Source: Candidatus Saliniplasma halalkaliphilum (GTDB lineage Archaea > Thermoplasmatota > Thermoplasmata > Halarchaeoplasmatales > Halarchaeoplasmataceae). From it: a stretch of 16,481 nt of DNA. Shown piece after piece: positions 6,775 to 13,491 of this stretch. Position 1 is the first letter of the stretch. Each line of letters opens with the position of its first letter. The DNA is taken from assembly GCA_019594235.1 (NCBI GenBank), contig JAFDTG010000023.1, positions 1 through 16,481 on the forward strand, read 5' to 3'. The position numbers were made by a program, and so were the translations under genes. The notes beneath the pieces are model-generated. The model was not told the origin of the DNA, did no database searches, and was given only the letters and a program-made list of their open reading frames with translations.

Positions 6775-6790
6775 TATCTTCAAGAAGATA
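6775..6790. promoter_or_regulatory. Palindrome between promoter and start codon of the GTPase gene
   Basis: TATCTTC-AA-GAAGATA is a perfect 7-base inverted repeat with a two-base centre, ending three bases before ATG 6794. It spans the predicted transcription start, a usual place for an archaeal repressor site. The two-base centre is too small for an RNA hairpin to use all pairs, so a dimeric protein site is the likelier reading. Confidence 0.35.
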
Positions 6791-6793
6791 ACT

Positions 6794-7885
6794 ATGACAG
6801 AAGACTTAGAAAAACAAATTGAAGAGATTGAAGAGGAGATACGAGAAACTCCATACAACAAGTCTACTCAGCAGCATATAGGGAGATTGAAAGCTAAACT
6901 TTCAAAATTAAAAGATAAATTGGACAGACAAGGTGAAGGTACTGCTGAATCTGGTGGTTATGCTATAAAAAAAGAGGGTGACGCCACTATCGGACTGGTC
7001 GGTTTTCCAAGCACCGGTAAAAGTACTTTACTAAATAATCTAACTGGAGCAAAAAGTCAAGTAGCTAATTATGAATTCACCACTTTAGATGTGATACCGG
7101 GTATACTAAAATATAACGATGCAGTACTACAAATATTAGACCTACCGGGTTTGGTCGAGGGCGCATCTTCTGGTAGAGGTAGGGGAAGAGAAGTTTTATC
7201 GGTAGCTAGAGAAACAGACCTCATACTATTGATGGGAGATGTTTACAAAGATGATCTACAAACAATGGTAGATGAGTTAGAAGGTAAAGGTATCCGATTG
7301 AACAAAAAACCGCCAGAGATAGTTATCAAAAAGAAAGAAAAAGGTGGTATAGAAGTCAGGAGTACCGTCGAGCTGACTAAAATTGATAAAGAAACTATAA
7401 AGGAAATTTTAAGGGAATATCGATATATCAATGCAAACATAGTTATCAGGGATAATATCACCGTCGAGGAGTTGATCGATCATCTCAGCGGTAATAGAGT
7501 TTACATACCCGCGGTTCCGATCATAAATAAAATAGATTTAGAATATCATAACAAAAACTTATCTGATAAGATAAAAAGTTGGGATCTAGTTTACATTTCT
7601 GCGTTAAAAGAAGAAGGTCTAGATGAACTTAAAAAGAGGATATTTGACGAACTGAATATGATCCGAGTATTTTTGAGACCAAAAGGTGAAAAAGCCGACG
7701 ACGAGCCGATGATATTAGATAAAAATGCAACGGTAGAAGATGTGTGTAAAAAACTCCACAGCGACTTTATGGAAAAATTTAGATACGCTAGAATATGGGG
7801 TCCAACAGCAAAGTTTCCTAAACAACAGGTGGGGTTGGATCACAAACTAAAAGAAGGAGATACTGTTCGAATTATCACTGAATGA
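6794..7885 (+). CDS. DRG-family GTP-binding protein with TGS domain
   Basis: The 363-residue protein is an archaeal developmentally-regulated-GTPase (DRG) of the Obg-like class, a conserved cytoplasmic GTPase thought to act on ribosomes or translation. Domains in order: a charged N-terminal helical region (1-55) with 'KAKLSKLKDKL'; G1 P-loop GFPSTGKST (70-78); switch I around TT(96-97); G3 DLPGLVEGA (116-124), followed by the glycine-rich GRGRG; an inserted helical segment typical of DRG (about 155-240); G4 NKID (245-248); G5 'SALKEEG' (269-275); and a C-terminal TGS domain (about 291-362) ending 'KEGDTVRI'. All G motifs are intact and the length matches archaeal and eukaryotic DRG proteins. 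It has its own promoter, with a palindromic site in front of the start, and is followed at 36 bases by the DUF116 gene, which seems to have a separate TATA box. Confidence 0.95.
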   Translation: MTEDLEKQIEEIEEEIRETPYNKSTQQHIGRLKAKLSKLKDKLDRQGEGTAESGGYAIKKEGDATIGLVGFPSTGKSTLLNNLTGAKSQVANYEFTTLDVIPGILKYNDAVLQILDLPGLVEGASSGRGRGREVLSVARETDLILLMGDVYKDDLQTMVDELEGKGIRLNKKPPEIVIKKKEKGGIEVRSTVELTKIDKETIKEILREYRYINANIVIRDNITVEELIDHLSGNRVYIPAVPIINKIDLEYHNKNLSDKIKSWDLVYISALKEEGLDELKKRIFDELNMIRVFLRPKGEKADDEPMILDKNATVEDVCKKLHSDFMEKFRYARIWGPTAKFPKQQVGLDHKLKEGDTVRIITE

Positions 7886-7897
7886 AACAACAGTTAG

Positions 7898-7905
7898 ATT
7901 TAAAT
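7898..7905 (+). promoter_or_regulatory. TATA-like element before the DUF116 gene
   Basis: ATTTAAAT predicts a start site near 7928. Of the three in-frame ATGs (7922, 7931, 7934), this favours 7931 or 7934 as a leaderless start. Co-transcription from the GTPase gene is also possible, as no terminator separates them. Confidence 0.35.
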
Positions 7906-7921
7906 TGTACCATACTTAGTA

Positions 7922-8467
7922 ATGATTATCATGATGAAAGAAGTGATCTCGAAAGCAATGAGCTCCGGATTGGATTTCACAAGAAGAGGAGCTCTCAAAT
8001 CTTTCCTGAACAGAATGGATATAGACGAAGATCTTTATGACCAGGTATACATCGTTATTAAAAATAGGGCATACCAAAATGAATTTGAGAACACTCCAAA
8101 AAGAAACATCATCATATTTCTACCCCAATGTCTAAGAAATACTGAAAAATGTGAAGCTGAACTTACCGATAAAGGTTACGAATGCAAACATTGTGGAGGA
8201 TGTTCTATCTCAACTATCATAAAATCGGCTGACGAATTAGGTTATGCAGGTATTTTCATAGTTCCTGGCGGTAGTCTAGTTAGGAGTATAATCAAAGAAA
8301 AAAGACCTGGGGCTATCATTGGAGTTGCTTGTAATTATGAACTGGTCGAGGGAATAGAACATGCATCAGTCCATGGTATCCCTACCCAAAGCATTCCTTT
8401 GATTCAAGGTGGTTGTAAAGATACTAAAGTAGATGAGGAAGAGGTTTTAGAACTTCTTGATAAGTGA
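7922..8467 (+). CDS. DUF116 family cysteine-rich protein
   Basis: The 181-residue protein matches the DUF116 family, common in methanogens and other anaerobes, whose biochemical role is not established to my knowledge. It carries seven cysteines in a conserved arrangement: C70 and C77 in 'LPQCLRNTEKC', C88, C91 and C94 in 'GYECKHCGGC', then C137 ('VACNYE') and C165 ('QGGCKD'). Such spacing suggests a metal or iron-sulfur site, which is inference. 'IFIVPGGSLVRSII' and 'GAIIGVACNYELVEG' look like alternating strands and helices of a Rossmann-type alpha/beta fold. No membrane segment is visible, whereas some relatives have an N-terminal one. The true start may be ATG 7931 or 7934, judging from the TATA box distance. 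The stop lies four bases from that of the convergent propeller gene. Confidence 0.85.
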   Translation: MIIMMKEVISKAMSSGLDFTRRGALKSFLNRMDIDEDLYDQVYIVIKNRAYQNEFENTPKRNIIIFLPQCLRNTEKCEAELTDKGYECKHCGGCSISTIIKSADELGYAGIFIVPGGSLVRSIIKEKRPGAIIGVACNYELVEGIEHASVHGIPTQSIPLIQGGCKDTKVDEEEVLELLDK

Positions 8468-8490
8468 TGTTTTAGTTTTCTTTTTTCCCT
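8468..8490 (+). terminator. Terminator of the DUF116 gene inside the opposing gene's 3' end
   Basis: GTTTTAGTTTTCTTTTTTCCC starts directly after the stop at 8467 and overlaps the last codons of the minus-strand gene. There the same bases encode its lysine-rich tail KGKKEN. The two stop codons are four bases apart. Confidence 0.4.
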
Positions 8491-9779
8491 TTGAAATAGT
8501 ATGAAGAACTTATTCCAACTCCAGCTATAATTCCTACGAGTATTATGATATGTAAGTTCGAGATCTCCAGTGGTCTTTGTGAAGTTTTGAATGCATGTAA
8601 TAGTCCATCATAAGATGTTATGTAAACCGATCCATCCCCTCCAATGGCAGGTGATGAAAGGATCTGTGAATCTGAAGTATAATTCCATCCTTGTGTCCCA
8701 TTTGGATTTACGGCGTAAATTTTCTCATCGAAGGAACCAAAATATATCGTTCCATCTTGACCTATAGCGGGTGAGGAAAAGATCCATCCTTCAGTGGTGA
8801 AATTCCATTTCTCCGTACCATCTCGGTTGACAGCATATAAAGTTTCATCATAAGACCCTATGTAGATAGTACCTTCTGAGTCAATAGCTGGTGATGAAAA
8901 TACTGGACCGGCTGTACCAAAACGCCATACTTCAGTTCCATCTTCTTGGTCTATAGCAAATAGGTGGCCGTCCCCAACTCCGATGTATATATTTCCATCT
9001 TCACCAACAGCAGGTGATGAAGCAATACCGAGATCCCTTCGGAATGTCCATTTCTCCGTGCCGTCTGGATTGATAGCGTGTAGCCAACCATCTGTCAGTG
9101 CTCCTTGTTGGGAGAGTCTTGTTGAAGCTACGTAAATATTACCATCGTCATCTAGAGCCGGCGATGATTGGATCATACGCATCTCTCGTTCACCTTTAAA
9201 AGATATATTCCACTCTTTTTGTCCTTCCGAATTCAGATTATATACGACACCATCGTTATTGCCGAAATATATGTTACCATCTGGTCCGATAACTGGAGAT
9301 GAATCTATTCTACTTTCAGTCGGGAATCTCCATTTTATATTTCCATCTGAATCCAAAGCCGTTAAATTCCTGTCCATAGAACCGACATAGATGGTACCAT
9401 CTTCAGCTATGGCAGGAGTAGATTGTATGATCTCATCAAAAGTATATTCCCAGTTAATTCGCCCATTTTCATTGATTGAAAACAGTGTGTCACCTGCGGC
9501 TTGAATAATATCACCATCTTGATTGATCACCGGTGATCCAACTACATCTGAAGCTAGTGATGTATTCCAACCATCGTTGAGTTCTATATCGTTTGAATCT
9601 TGTTCTATATTTCCAGTTCTTTTTGGATTTTGTCTAAAACAAGGCCATGGACTACTTTCCGACAATCCACTAGAACTTACTTCATTTGAACCACTGAACA
9701 TAATCAAAAATGAAAAGAGTATTAATGTAACGACTATTATCACTGAGCAGGACTTCATCCATCTTTTAGATAAATTCAT
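8472..9779 (-). CDS. Membrane-anchored PQQ-repeat beta-propeller surface protein
   Basis: The 435-residue product begins with a signal segment (about 1-32, basic 'KRW' then a long hydrophobic run). It continues with eight consecutive repeats of about 38-50 residues of the form 'SSPAI-x-DG-x-IY-[IVF]-GS-x-D-x-x-LYA-[IVL]-x-DGTEKW', and ends with a membrane helix (about 410-429) and a lysine-rich tail. Eight repeats make a full eight-bladed propeller of the PQQ/BamB type, facing the outside and tethered by its C-terminus. The family is mostly a structural, binding scaffold. The catalytic residues of quinoprotein dehydrogenases are not evident, so an enzyme role should not be assumed. Blade 4 carries an insertion of about ten residues ('RLSQQGALTDG'). 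The start is supported by the ribosome site AGGTGG (minus strand, 9790-9795) ten bases before the ATG, and a TATA box upstream. It is divergent from the next surface protein. Confidence 0.88.
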   Translation of the reverse strand: MNLSKRWMKSCSVIIVVTLILFSFLIMFSGSNEVSSSGLSESSPWPCFRQNPKRTGNIEQDSNDIELNDGWNTSLASDVVGSPVINQDGDIIQAAGDTLFSINENGRINWEYTFDEIIQSTPAIAEDGTIYVGSMDRNLTALDSDGNIKWRFPTESRIDSSPVIGPDGNIYFGNNDGVVYNLNSEGQKEWNISFKGEREMRMIQSSPALDDDGNIYVASTRLSQQGALTDGWLHAINPDGTEKWTFRRDLGIASSPAVGEDGNIYIGVGDGHLFAIDQEDGTEVWRFGTAGPVFSSPAIDSEGTIYIGSYDETLYAVNRDGTEKWNFTTEGWIFSSPAIGQDGTIYFGSFDEKIYAVNPNGTQGWNYTSDSQILSSPAIGGDGSVYITSYDGLLHAFKTSQRPLEISNLHIIILVGIIAGVGISSSYYFKGKKEN

Positions 9780-9822
9780 TTTGATTTAGCCACCTTTTCA
9801 GATTTAACTTAATGTTATGGTC

Positions 9823-9836
9823 TATTTTTATTTTTC
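9823..9836 (-). promoter_or_regulatory. TATA box of the propeller gene
   Basis: AAAAATAAAAATAG on the minus strand predicts a start near 9803. That gives a leader of about 24 bases containing AGGTGG, so this gene, unlike several neighbours, has a conventional ribosome site. Confidence 0.45.
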
Positions 9837-9865
9837 CCAGTCCTAACATCACCCGAAGGTAAACT

Positions 9866-9905
9866 ATTAATAATATCTGTTTCAATTATAGAATCAATAT
9901 GGAGG
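9866..9905 (+). promoter_or_regulatory. Promoter and ribosome site of the 9913 surface-protein gene
   Basis: ATTAATAATAT (9866-9876) predicts a start near 9897. GGAGG at 9901-9905, seven bases before ATG 9913, is the strongest Shine-Dalgarno in the window apart from that of the TPR gene. It fixes the start codon. Confidence 0.55.
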
Positions 9906-9912
9906 CAAATAT

Positions 9913-11208
9913 ATGAATAAACTTACAAAGATTATGTCAATATTAACCTTACTAGTGATACTTATTGCAATCGGTGTACCTATGACTACCCAAGCTCAGA
10001 CTGATGTACCTGAATGGAATGAAGGTGATTCTTGGGCCATGGGATACGAAAAAGATCTCGACGTACTTTTTGCACCTGGAATAAATATGATTAGAGACCA
10101 AATCGAAGATGATCTAGAGACTGATGAGGAATTTGAAAGTTTCGATTTCAACTTCGAAGGAGAAGTATCTACATACTACGTTTATGAAGTCGTTGAAGTT
10201 GGAGATGACTATTACGTATTGGAAATCTATGCTGGAACTGAAGTGAAGATGCAAGGTGATTTCGAGGCTACTGGACAACTACCAAAAGAAGGTACAAGCG
10301 AGGAAGATGACGATACTGAAATAAGAACGATCAGTGGAAACGGTGACTTGCATTACTTGAGTAAATTGACCGGTGAGGCAGTCTTTACCAAAAACGAACT
10401 AGCACTTGAGAGTTTAGAGTTCGATATTGAGATGTCTATGGAAGGAAATTTAAATCTATATAATTTCCCAGACATAGAAATTCTAGAAGAAGATGATGAG
10501 TTCTATTATACGGATTACAGTTTTGGGATAATGTTCAATTTTGAAGCTTCAATGGAGATGTCTTTCGATCCCGCACTAGATATGTATAACTTCCCGATCG
10601 AAGAAAACACTGAATGGATCGCAAGTTCAACGATGACAATCTCTGGAACCTATCAAGGTAAGTTCGATATAACTGGATTACCTGAAGAAATAAAAGAAGA
10701 CTTTGAAAGGGATATGGGTATAGAATTACCTATAATCTTTGAAGAATTTGAAGTAGAATCCATAGATGAAATAGAGTACGGTACGATCGAAGAAACAAGT
10801 GACCCTGTAGAAATTCCAATGAAATGTACTGGAACAGATACAATAGTACTTCATGACGGAACAACTGTTGATGTTTACATCCTAGAATTCGATATGCCTA
10901 CTTCCCCATACCAACCATCTCAACCATCTTTCATGATTAAATATTCATCCGAACACGGAAATATCGTTACTACTGAAAGTTCGTTAAGAAACACACCTTT
11001 CGGAGAATTTGTGGCGGATGATACCATAGAGATGGAATCAGTAGAAGCTAGTGAAGCAAAACAGAATATCGATACCATGGGCGAAGAGGAAGAAGAAAAC
11101 GGATTCCCTATACCCTTTGCTTCAACACAGATGGTTATGATCTCGTTGATAGTCGCTGTAATGATAGCAATGATACTGAAATCAAAAGTACCAAAAAATA
11201 AGAACTAG
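9913..11208 (+). CDS. Secreted, C-terminally anchored acidic surface protein of unknown family
   Basis: The 431-residue product has a clear signal peptide (1-29: 'MNKLTKIMS', a hydrophobic core, and a likely cut after TQA) and a very acidic beta-strand-rich ectodomain. It ends with a membrane helix (about 406-424) and a basic tail 'KSKVPKNKN'. A ProGlu/Glu-rich linker (about 385-397, 'GEEEEENG') precedes the helix. The ectodomain starts with 'WNEGDSWAMGYEKD', a motif I associate with archaeal lipid- or surface-exposed proteins of unknown function. It contains two comparable beta-rich halves ('FNFEGEVSTYYVYEVVEVGDDYYVLEI…' and 'STMTISGTYQGKFDITGL…'), possibly a duplicated lipid-carrier-like barrel, which is inference. 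There is only one cysteine and no enzyme motif. The topology is the same as that of the divergent propeller protein. It precedes an ABC transporter by 103 bases but is separated from it by a terminator. Confidence 0.8.
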   Translation: MNKLTKIMSILTLLVILIAIGVPMTTQAQTDVPEWNEGDSWAMGYEKDLDVLFAPGINMIRDQIEDDLETDEEFESFDFNFEGEVSTYYVYEVVEVGDDYYVLEIYAGTEVKMQGDFEATGQLPKEGTSEEDDDTEIRTISGNGDLHYLSKLTGEAVFTKNELALESLEFDIEMSMEGNLNLYNFPDIEILEEDDEFYYTDYSFGIMFNFEASMEMSFDPALDMYNFPIEENTEWIASSTMTISGTYQGKFDITGLPEEIKEDFERDMGIELPIIFEEFEVESIDEIEYGTIEETSDPVEIPMKCTGTDTIVLHDGTTVDVYILEFDMPTSPYQPSQPSFMIKYSSEHGNIVTTESSLRNTPFGEFVADDTIEMESVEASEAKQNIDTMGEEEEENGFPIPFASTQMVMISLIVAVMIAMILKSKVPKNKN

Positions 11209-11220
11209 GATAACATAAAC

Positions 11221-11240
11221 CCCCTTTTCTTTTTTTAATA
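11221..11240 (+). terminator. T-tract terminator after the 9913 gene
   Basis: CCCCTTTTCTTTTTTTAAT follows the stop codon by 12 bases and has no hairpin. It separates the surface-protein gene from the ABC transporter genes. Confidence 0.5.
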
Positions 11241-11278
11241 TTATATGATAAAACTTAAAACAACCTGTGGTAATCTGA

Positions 11279-11290
11279 TTAAATAAAAAT
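11279..11290 (+). promoter_or_regulatory. Probable TATA box of the ABC transporter genes
   Basis: TTAAATAAAAAT is centred about 27 bases before ATG 11312, as in the leaderless genes of this window. Two purine-rich ribosome-like sites (AGGAG at 11294-11298 and GGGAG at 11305-11309) are too far from and too near the ATG to be convincing. An alternative TATA (AATATTATATG, about 11237-11247) would give a 43-base leader. Confidence 0.35.
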
Positions 11291-11311
11291 AATAGGAGAT
11301 GAAAGGGAGTT

Positions 11312-12202
11312 ATGGATACAGTATTAAAAGTCGAAGATCTCAATAAACACCTAAATGGTTTCAAACTTTCGAACATCAACCTGTATTTAGGTAAAGGAAA
11401 AATCGTACTTTTAGCCGGGAGAAACGGCGCAGGGAAAACAAAATTGTTAGAAACCATTTCTTGTATTTCACCTCCAACTAATGGTCACATTCAATTTTTT
11501 AACGATACTATCTTTAAAAATAAAGTCTATAAAAAAAATTTACAAAATAATCTAAAGAAAGTAGGATTGATGCTACAAAATGAAAGATTGTTTGGTAGTC
11601 TAACCGTTGAAGAGATTTTTGAAACCTTTTCTAGCCTATATAATGTACAGGACTATAGACAGTACTTCTCTGAATGTGATCTTATAAAAGAGAGTCTTGA
11701 TAAAAGAATTGATAAACTTTCCGAAGGTAAAAAACAACTTACAAAATTTCTCCTAAGTATATCTCATGATCCGGATTTGGTCTTGTTAGATGAACCAAGC
11801 ACATACCTTGATGACGAAGTTAGAAAGTGGTTATTTAAAAAGGTAAGGGAAATGAAAGAACAGGGTAAATCCTTTTTGATCAGTACAAATCAAATCTGGG
11901 AAGTGGGTAGGATATGTGACGAATTAATTATCCTTGAAAATGGAAAAATCATAGATACGATATCGGAGTTTAAAAAGTACTATAAAGGCTCAGTTATCGA
12001 AGTCCCAAAAAGCACCATGGATATAAATTCAATATCTGGGCACATCAGTATAAAAGAAAAAGAAAACAAAAAAGTAATCTTCACGACCTATGATATTAAA
12101 GATATCCTTGACCAGGTTGAACTAGAAGAGGAGGAGATAATTGAGATCAGGAAAGTAAGATTAGAAGATTTTTATAACCTTAAAACAGAGGTGAGCACTT
12201 GA
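11312..12202 (+). CDS. ABC transporter ATP-binding protein (ABC-2 exporter type) with altered H-loop
   Basis: The 296-residue nucleotide-binding subunit powers the permease encoded directly after it. Motifs in order: Walker A GRNGAGKT (36-43), Q-loop Gln89 in 'LMLQNE', signature LSEGKKQ (136-142), Walker B LVLLDEP (156-162) with catalytic Glu161, and a D-loop 'STYLDD'. The H-loop histidine, expected in a 'STH' sequence, is Asn193 here ('LISTNQIWEVGRICDELI'). The change is clear in the DNA (AAT at 11888-11890) and not due to a frame problem. Residues from about 225 form a C-terminal extension like those of drug, antibiotic or polysaccharide exporter ATPases (DUF4162-like), which is inference. 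The stop overlaps the permease start by four bases, so translation is coupled. The substrate cannot be told from sequence. Confidence 0.92.
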   Translation: MDTVLKVEDLNKHLNGFKLSNINLYLGKGKIVLLAGRNGAGKTKLLETISCISPPTNGHIQFFNDTIFKNKVYKKNLQNNLKKVGLMLQNERLFGSLTVEEIFETFSSLYNVQDYRQYFSECDLIKESLDKRIDKLSEGKKQLTKFLLSISHDPDLVLLDEPSTYLDDEVRKWLFKKVREMKEQGKSFLISTNQIWEVGRICDELIILENGKIIDTISEFKKYYKGSVIEVPKSTMDINSISGHISIKEKENKKVIFTTYDIKDILDQVELEEEEIIEIRKVRLEDFYNLKTEVST

Positions 12203-13314
12203 GAAGAACTCCCTTCAACGCCTTTATAAAATCGCAGCTAAAAAGGCGGTTGAGAAATAAACGTTTCTTGATATGGGTAATTATAATGCCAATGCTCTTC
12301 ATGGGTTCACTATATTTGATCTGGGGGGGAGAAGGAGTACAACCTCATGTAGCTGTTTTAAACCAAGATGGATCCAGCATATCTCAAATCGCCATGGGAG
12401 TATTAAGGACACAAGACAACCTAAATGTCGAAGAAGTTTATTCACTGGATGAGGGTGTAGAGAAGTTAAGGTGGGGTGAAGCTGAAATCTTTTTAGTGAT
12501 ACCTGATGATTTTTCTGAGAAATGGGAGAATATATCAAGAGGAGAAGAGGAATACGAATCTATAATATTCGATATTTATTACACTGCTGGAGAACAGGAA
12601 GAAGAACTAATAAACATGATCTTAAAAGGGGTCGTAGAAGATATCAATACTTTCATAGAGGGTGACAGACAGAGACCTGTGGAAATCAAAACACGTAAAC
12701 TTACTCTTAATGGCGGGAGTACAATGGACATGCTTTTACCCAGCGGTATTATAATAGTTATAGTTCATATCGGTATATACGCATCCAGCAGCGATACATC
12801 TAGATTGAGGGAACTTAAATTTGATAAAAGATTAAAAACAAGTTCATGGAAATCCATATATGTCGTTTCAGGTAAAATATCAGTAGATTCTTCACTAACT
12901 ACTTCAGCTGGATTAATAGCATTACTATCCGGTTCTATGTTATTCGAAATAAGCATAAGTTCTACAATTATTTTAGGATCTGTATTGTTGTTTTTTATTA
13001 CCAGTCTAGTATTTAACCTAATAGGGCACATAATAGGTAAATTTTCTGACACTCAAACGTCCTCACAGAGTATCTCAAGTATGTTCGTTTTCCCATTCAT
13101 ATTCTTCGCTCAAGCTTACTTGTTTTCCAGTTTCTTCCCGGAGTATATACGAATGATTTCACGATTTCTACCTATTTATCCACTTGTAGACGGAATGAGG
13201 AAACTTTTATTCTATCCAATATCCATTGTTGACTACGGGATTATAATATTGATAAGTTTAATCTGGTTGGGATTTACATTCTCAATATGTTTTATATTGG
13301 AAAATAGAAGATGA
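12199..13314 (+). CDS. ABC-2 type transporter permease
   Basis: The 371-residue membrane protein has the ABC-2/YhgE-type layout. A basic cytoplasmic N-terminus ('KSQLKRRLRNKR') leads into membrane helix 1 (22-42). A large extracellular domain follows (about 45-175, with 'VAVLNQDGSSIS' and 'FLVIPDDFSEKW', typical of this family), then about five more helices near 180-197, 232-250, 253-278, 292-312 and 343-367. It would form the channel, as a homodimer or with a second permease not present here, for export across the cytoplasmic membrane. The start codon is TTG at 12199, overlapping the ATPase stop (TTGA), with GAGGTGAG at 12188-12195 as ribosome site. No other start gives the conserved N-terminal helix so well. 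No terminator is evident after its stop. Confidence 0.9.
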   Translation: MRRTPFNAFIKSQLKRRLRNKRFLIWVIIMPMLFMGSLYLIWGGEGVQPHVAVLNQDGSSISQIAMGVLRTQDNLNVEEVYSLDEGVEKLRWGEAEIFLVIPDDFSEKWENISRGEEEYESIIFDIYYTAGEQEEELINMILKGVVEDINTFIEGDRQRPVEIKTRKLTLNGGSTMDMLLPSGIIIVIVHIGIYASSSDTSRLRELKFDKRLKTSSWKSIYVVSGKISVDSSLTTSAGLIALLSGSMLFEISISSTIILGSVLLFFITSLVFNLIGHIIGKFSDTQTSSQSISSMFVFPFIFFAQAYLFSSFFPEYIRMISRFLPIYPLVDGMRKLLFYPISIVDYGIIILISLIWLGFTFSICFILENRR

Positions 13315-13491
13315 TGAATTAAAGATATCACCATTCATAAATTCTAAATAGATAGGTTTTATATTATCCAAAAAAGTGGTTTGCATGATCGATATAAAAA
13401 AGTCAGAGGACGACTAAATGAAGATTATAAATGACCAAACCTTTATAATATGCGGAAGAGATAAAATGTATAATATGTTGGAGGATTCAAT
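13315..13491 (+). promoter_or_regulatory. Two-promoter leader region of the TPR gene, with mini-ORFs
   Basis: The distal promoter TTTTATATTA (13357-13366) predicts a start at about 13387, on an ATG (13385) opening a 10-codon ORF that ends with TAA at 13415-13417. The very next base begins a 28-codon ORF (13418-13504), which overlaps the TPR gene start in another frame. The proximal promoter, TGACCAAACCTTTATAATA (13432-13450), predicts a start near 13472, giving a 20-base leader with GGAGG (13480-13484) before ATG 13492. The promoters are fairly convincing. Whether the mini-ORFs are translated is unknown. Confidence 0.4.

Noticed and set aside
8472..9779. PQQ-dependent alcohol or glucose dehydrogenase
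   Set aside because: Only the propeller repeats are present. The tryptophan-docking and catalytic Asp/cysteine features of quinoproteins are not seen, and the sequence is too short.
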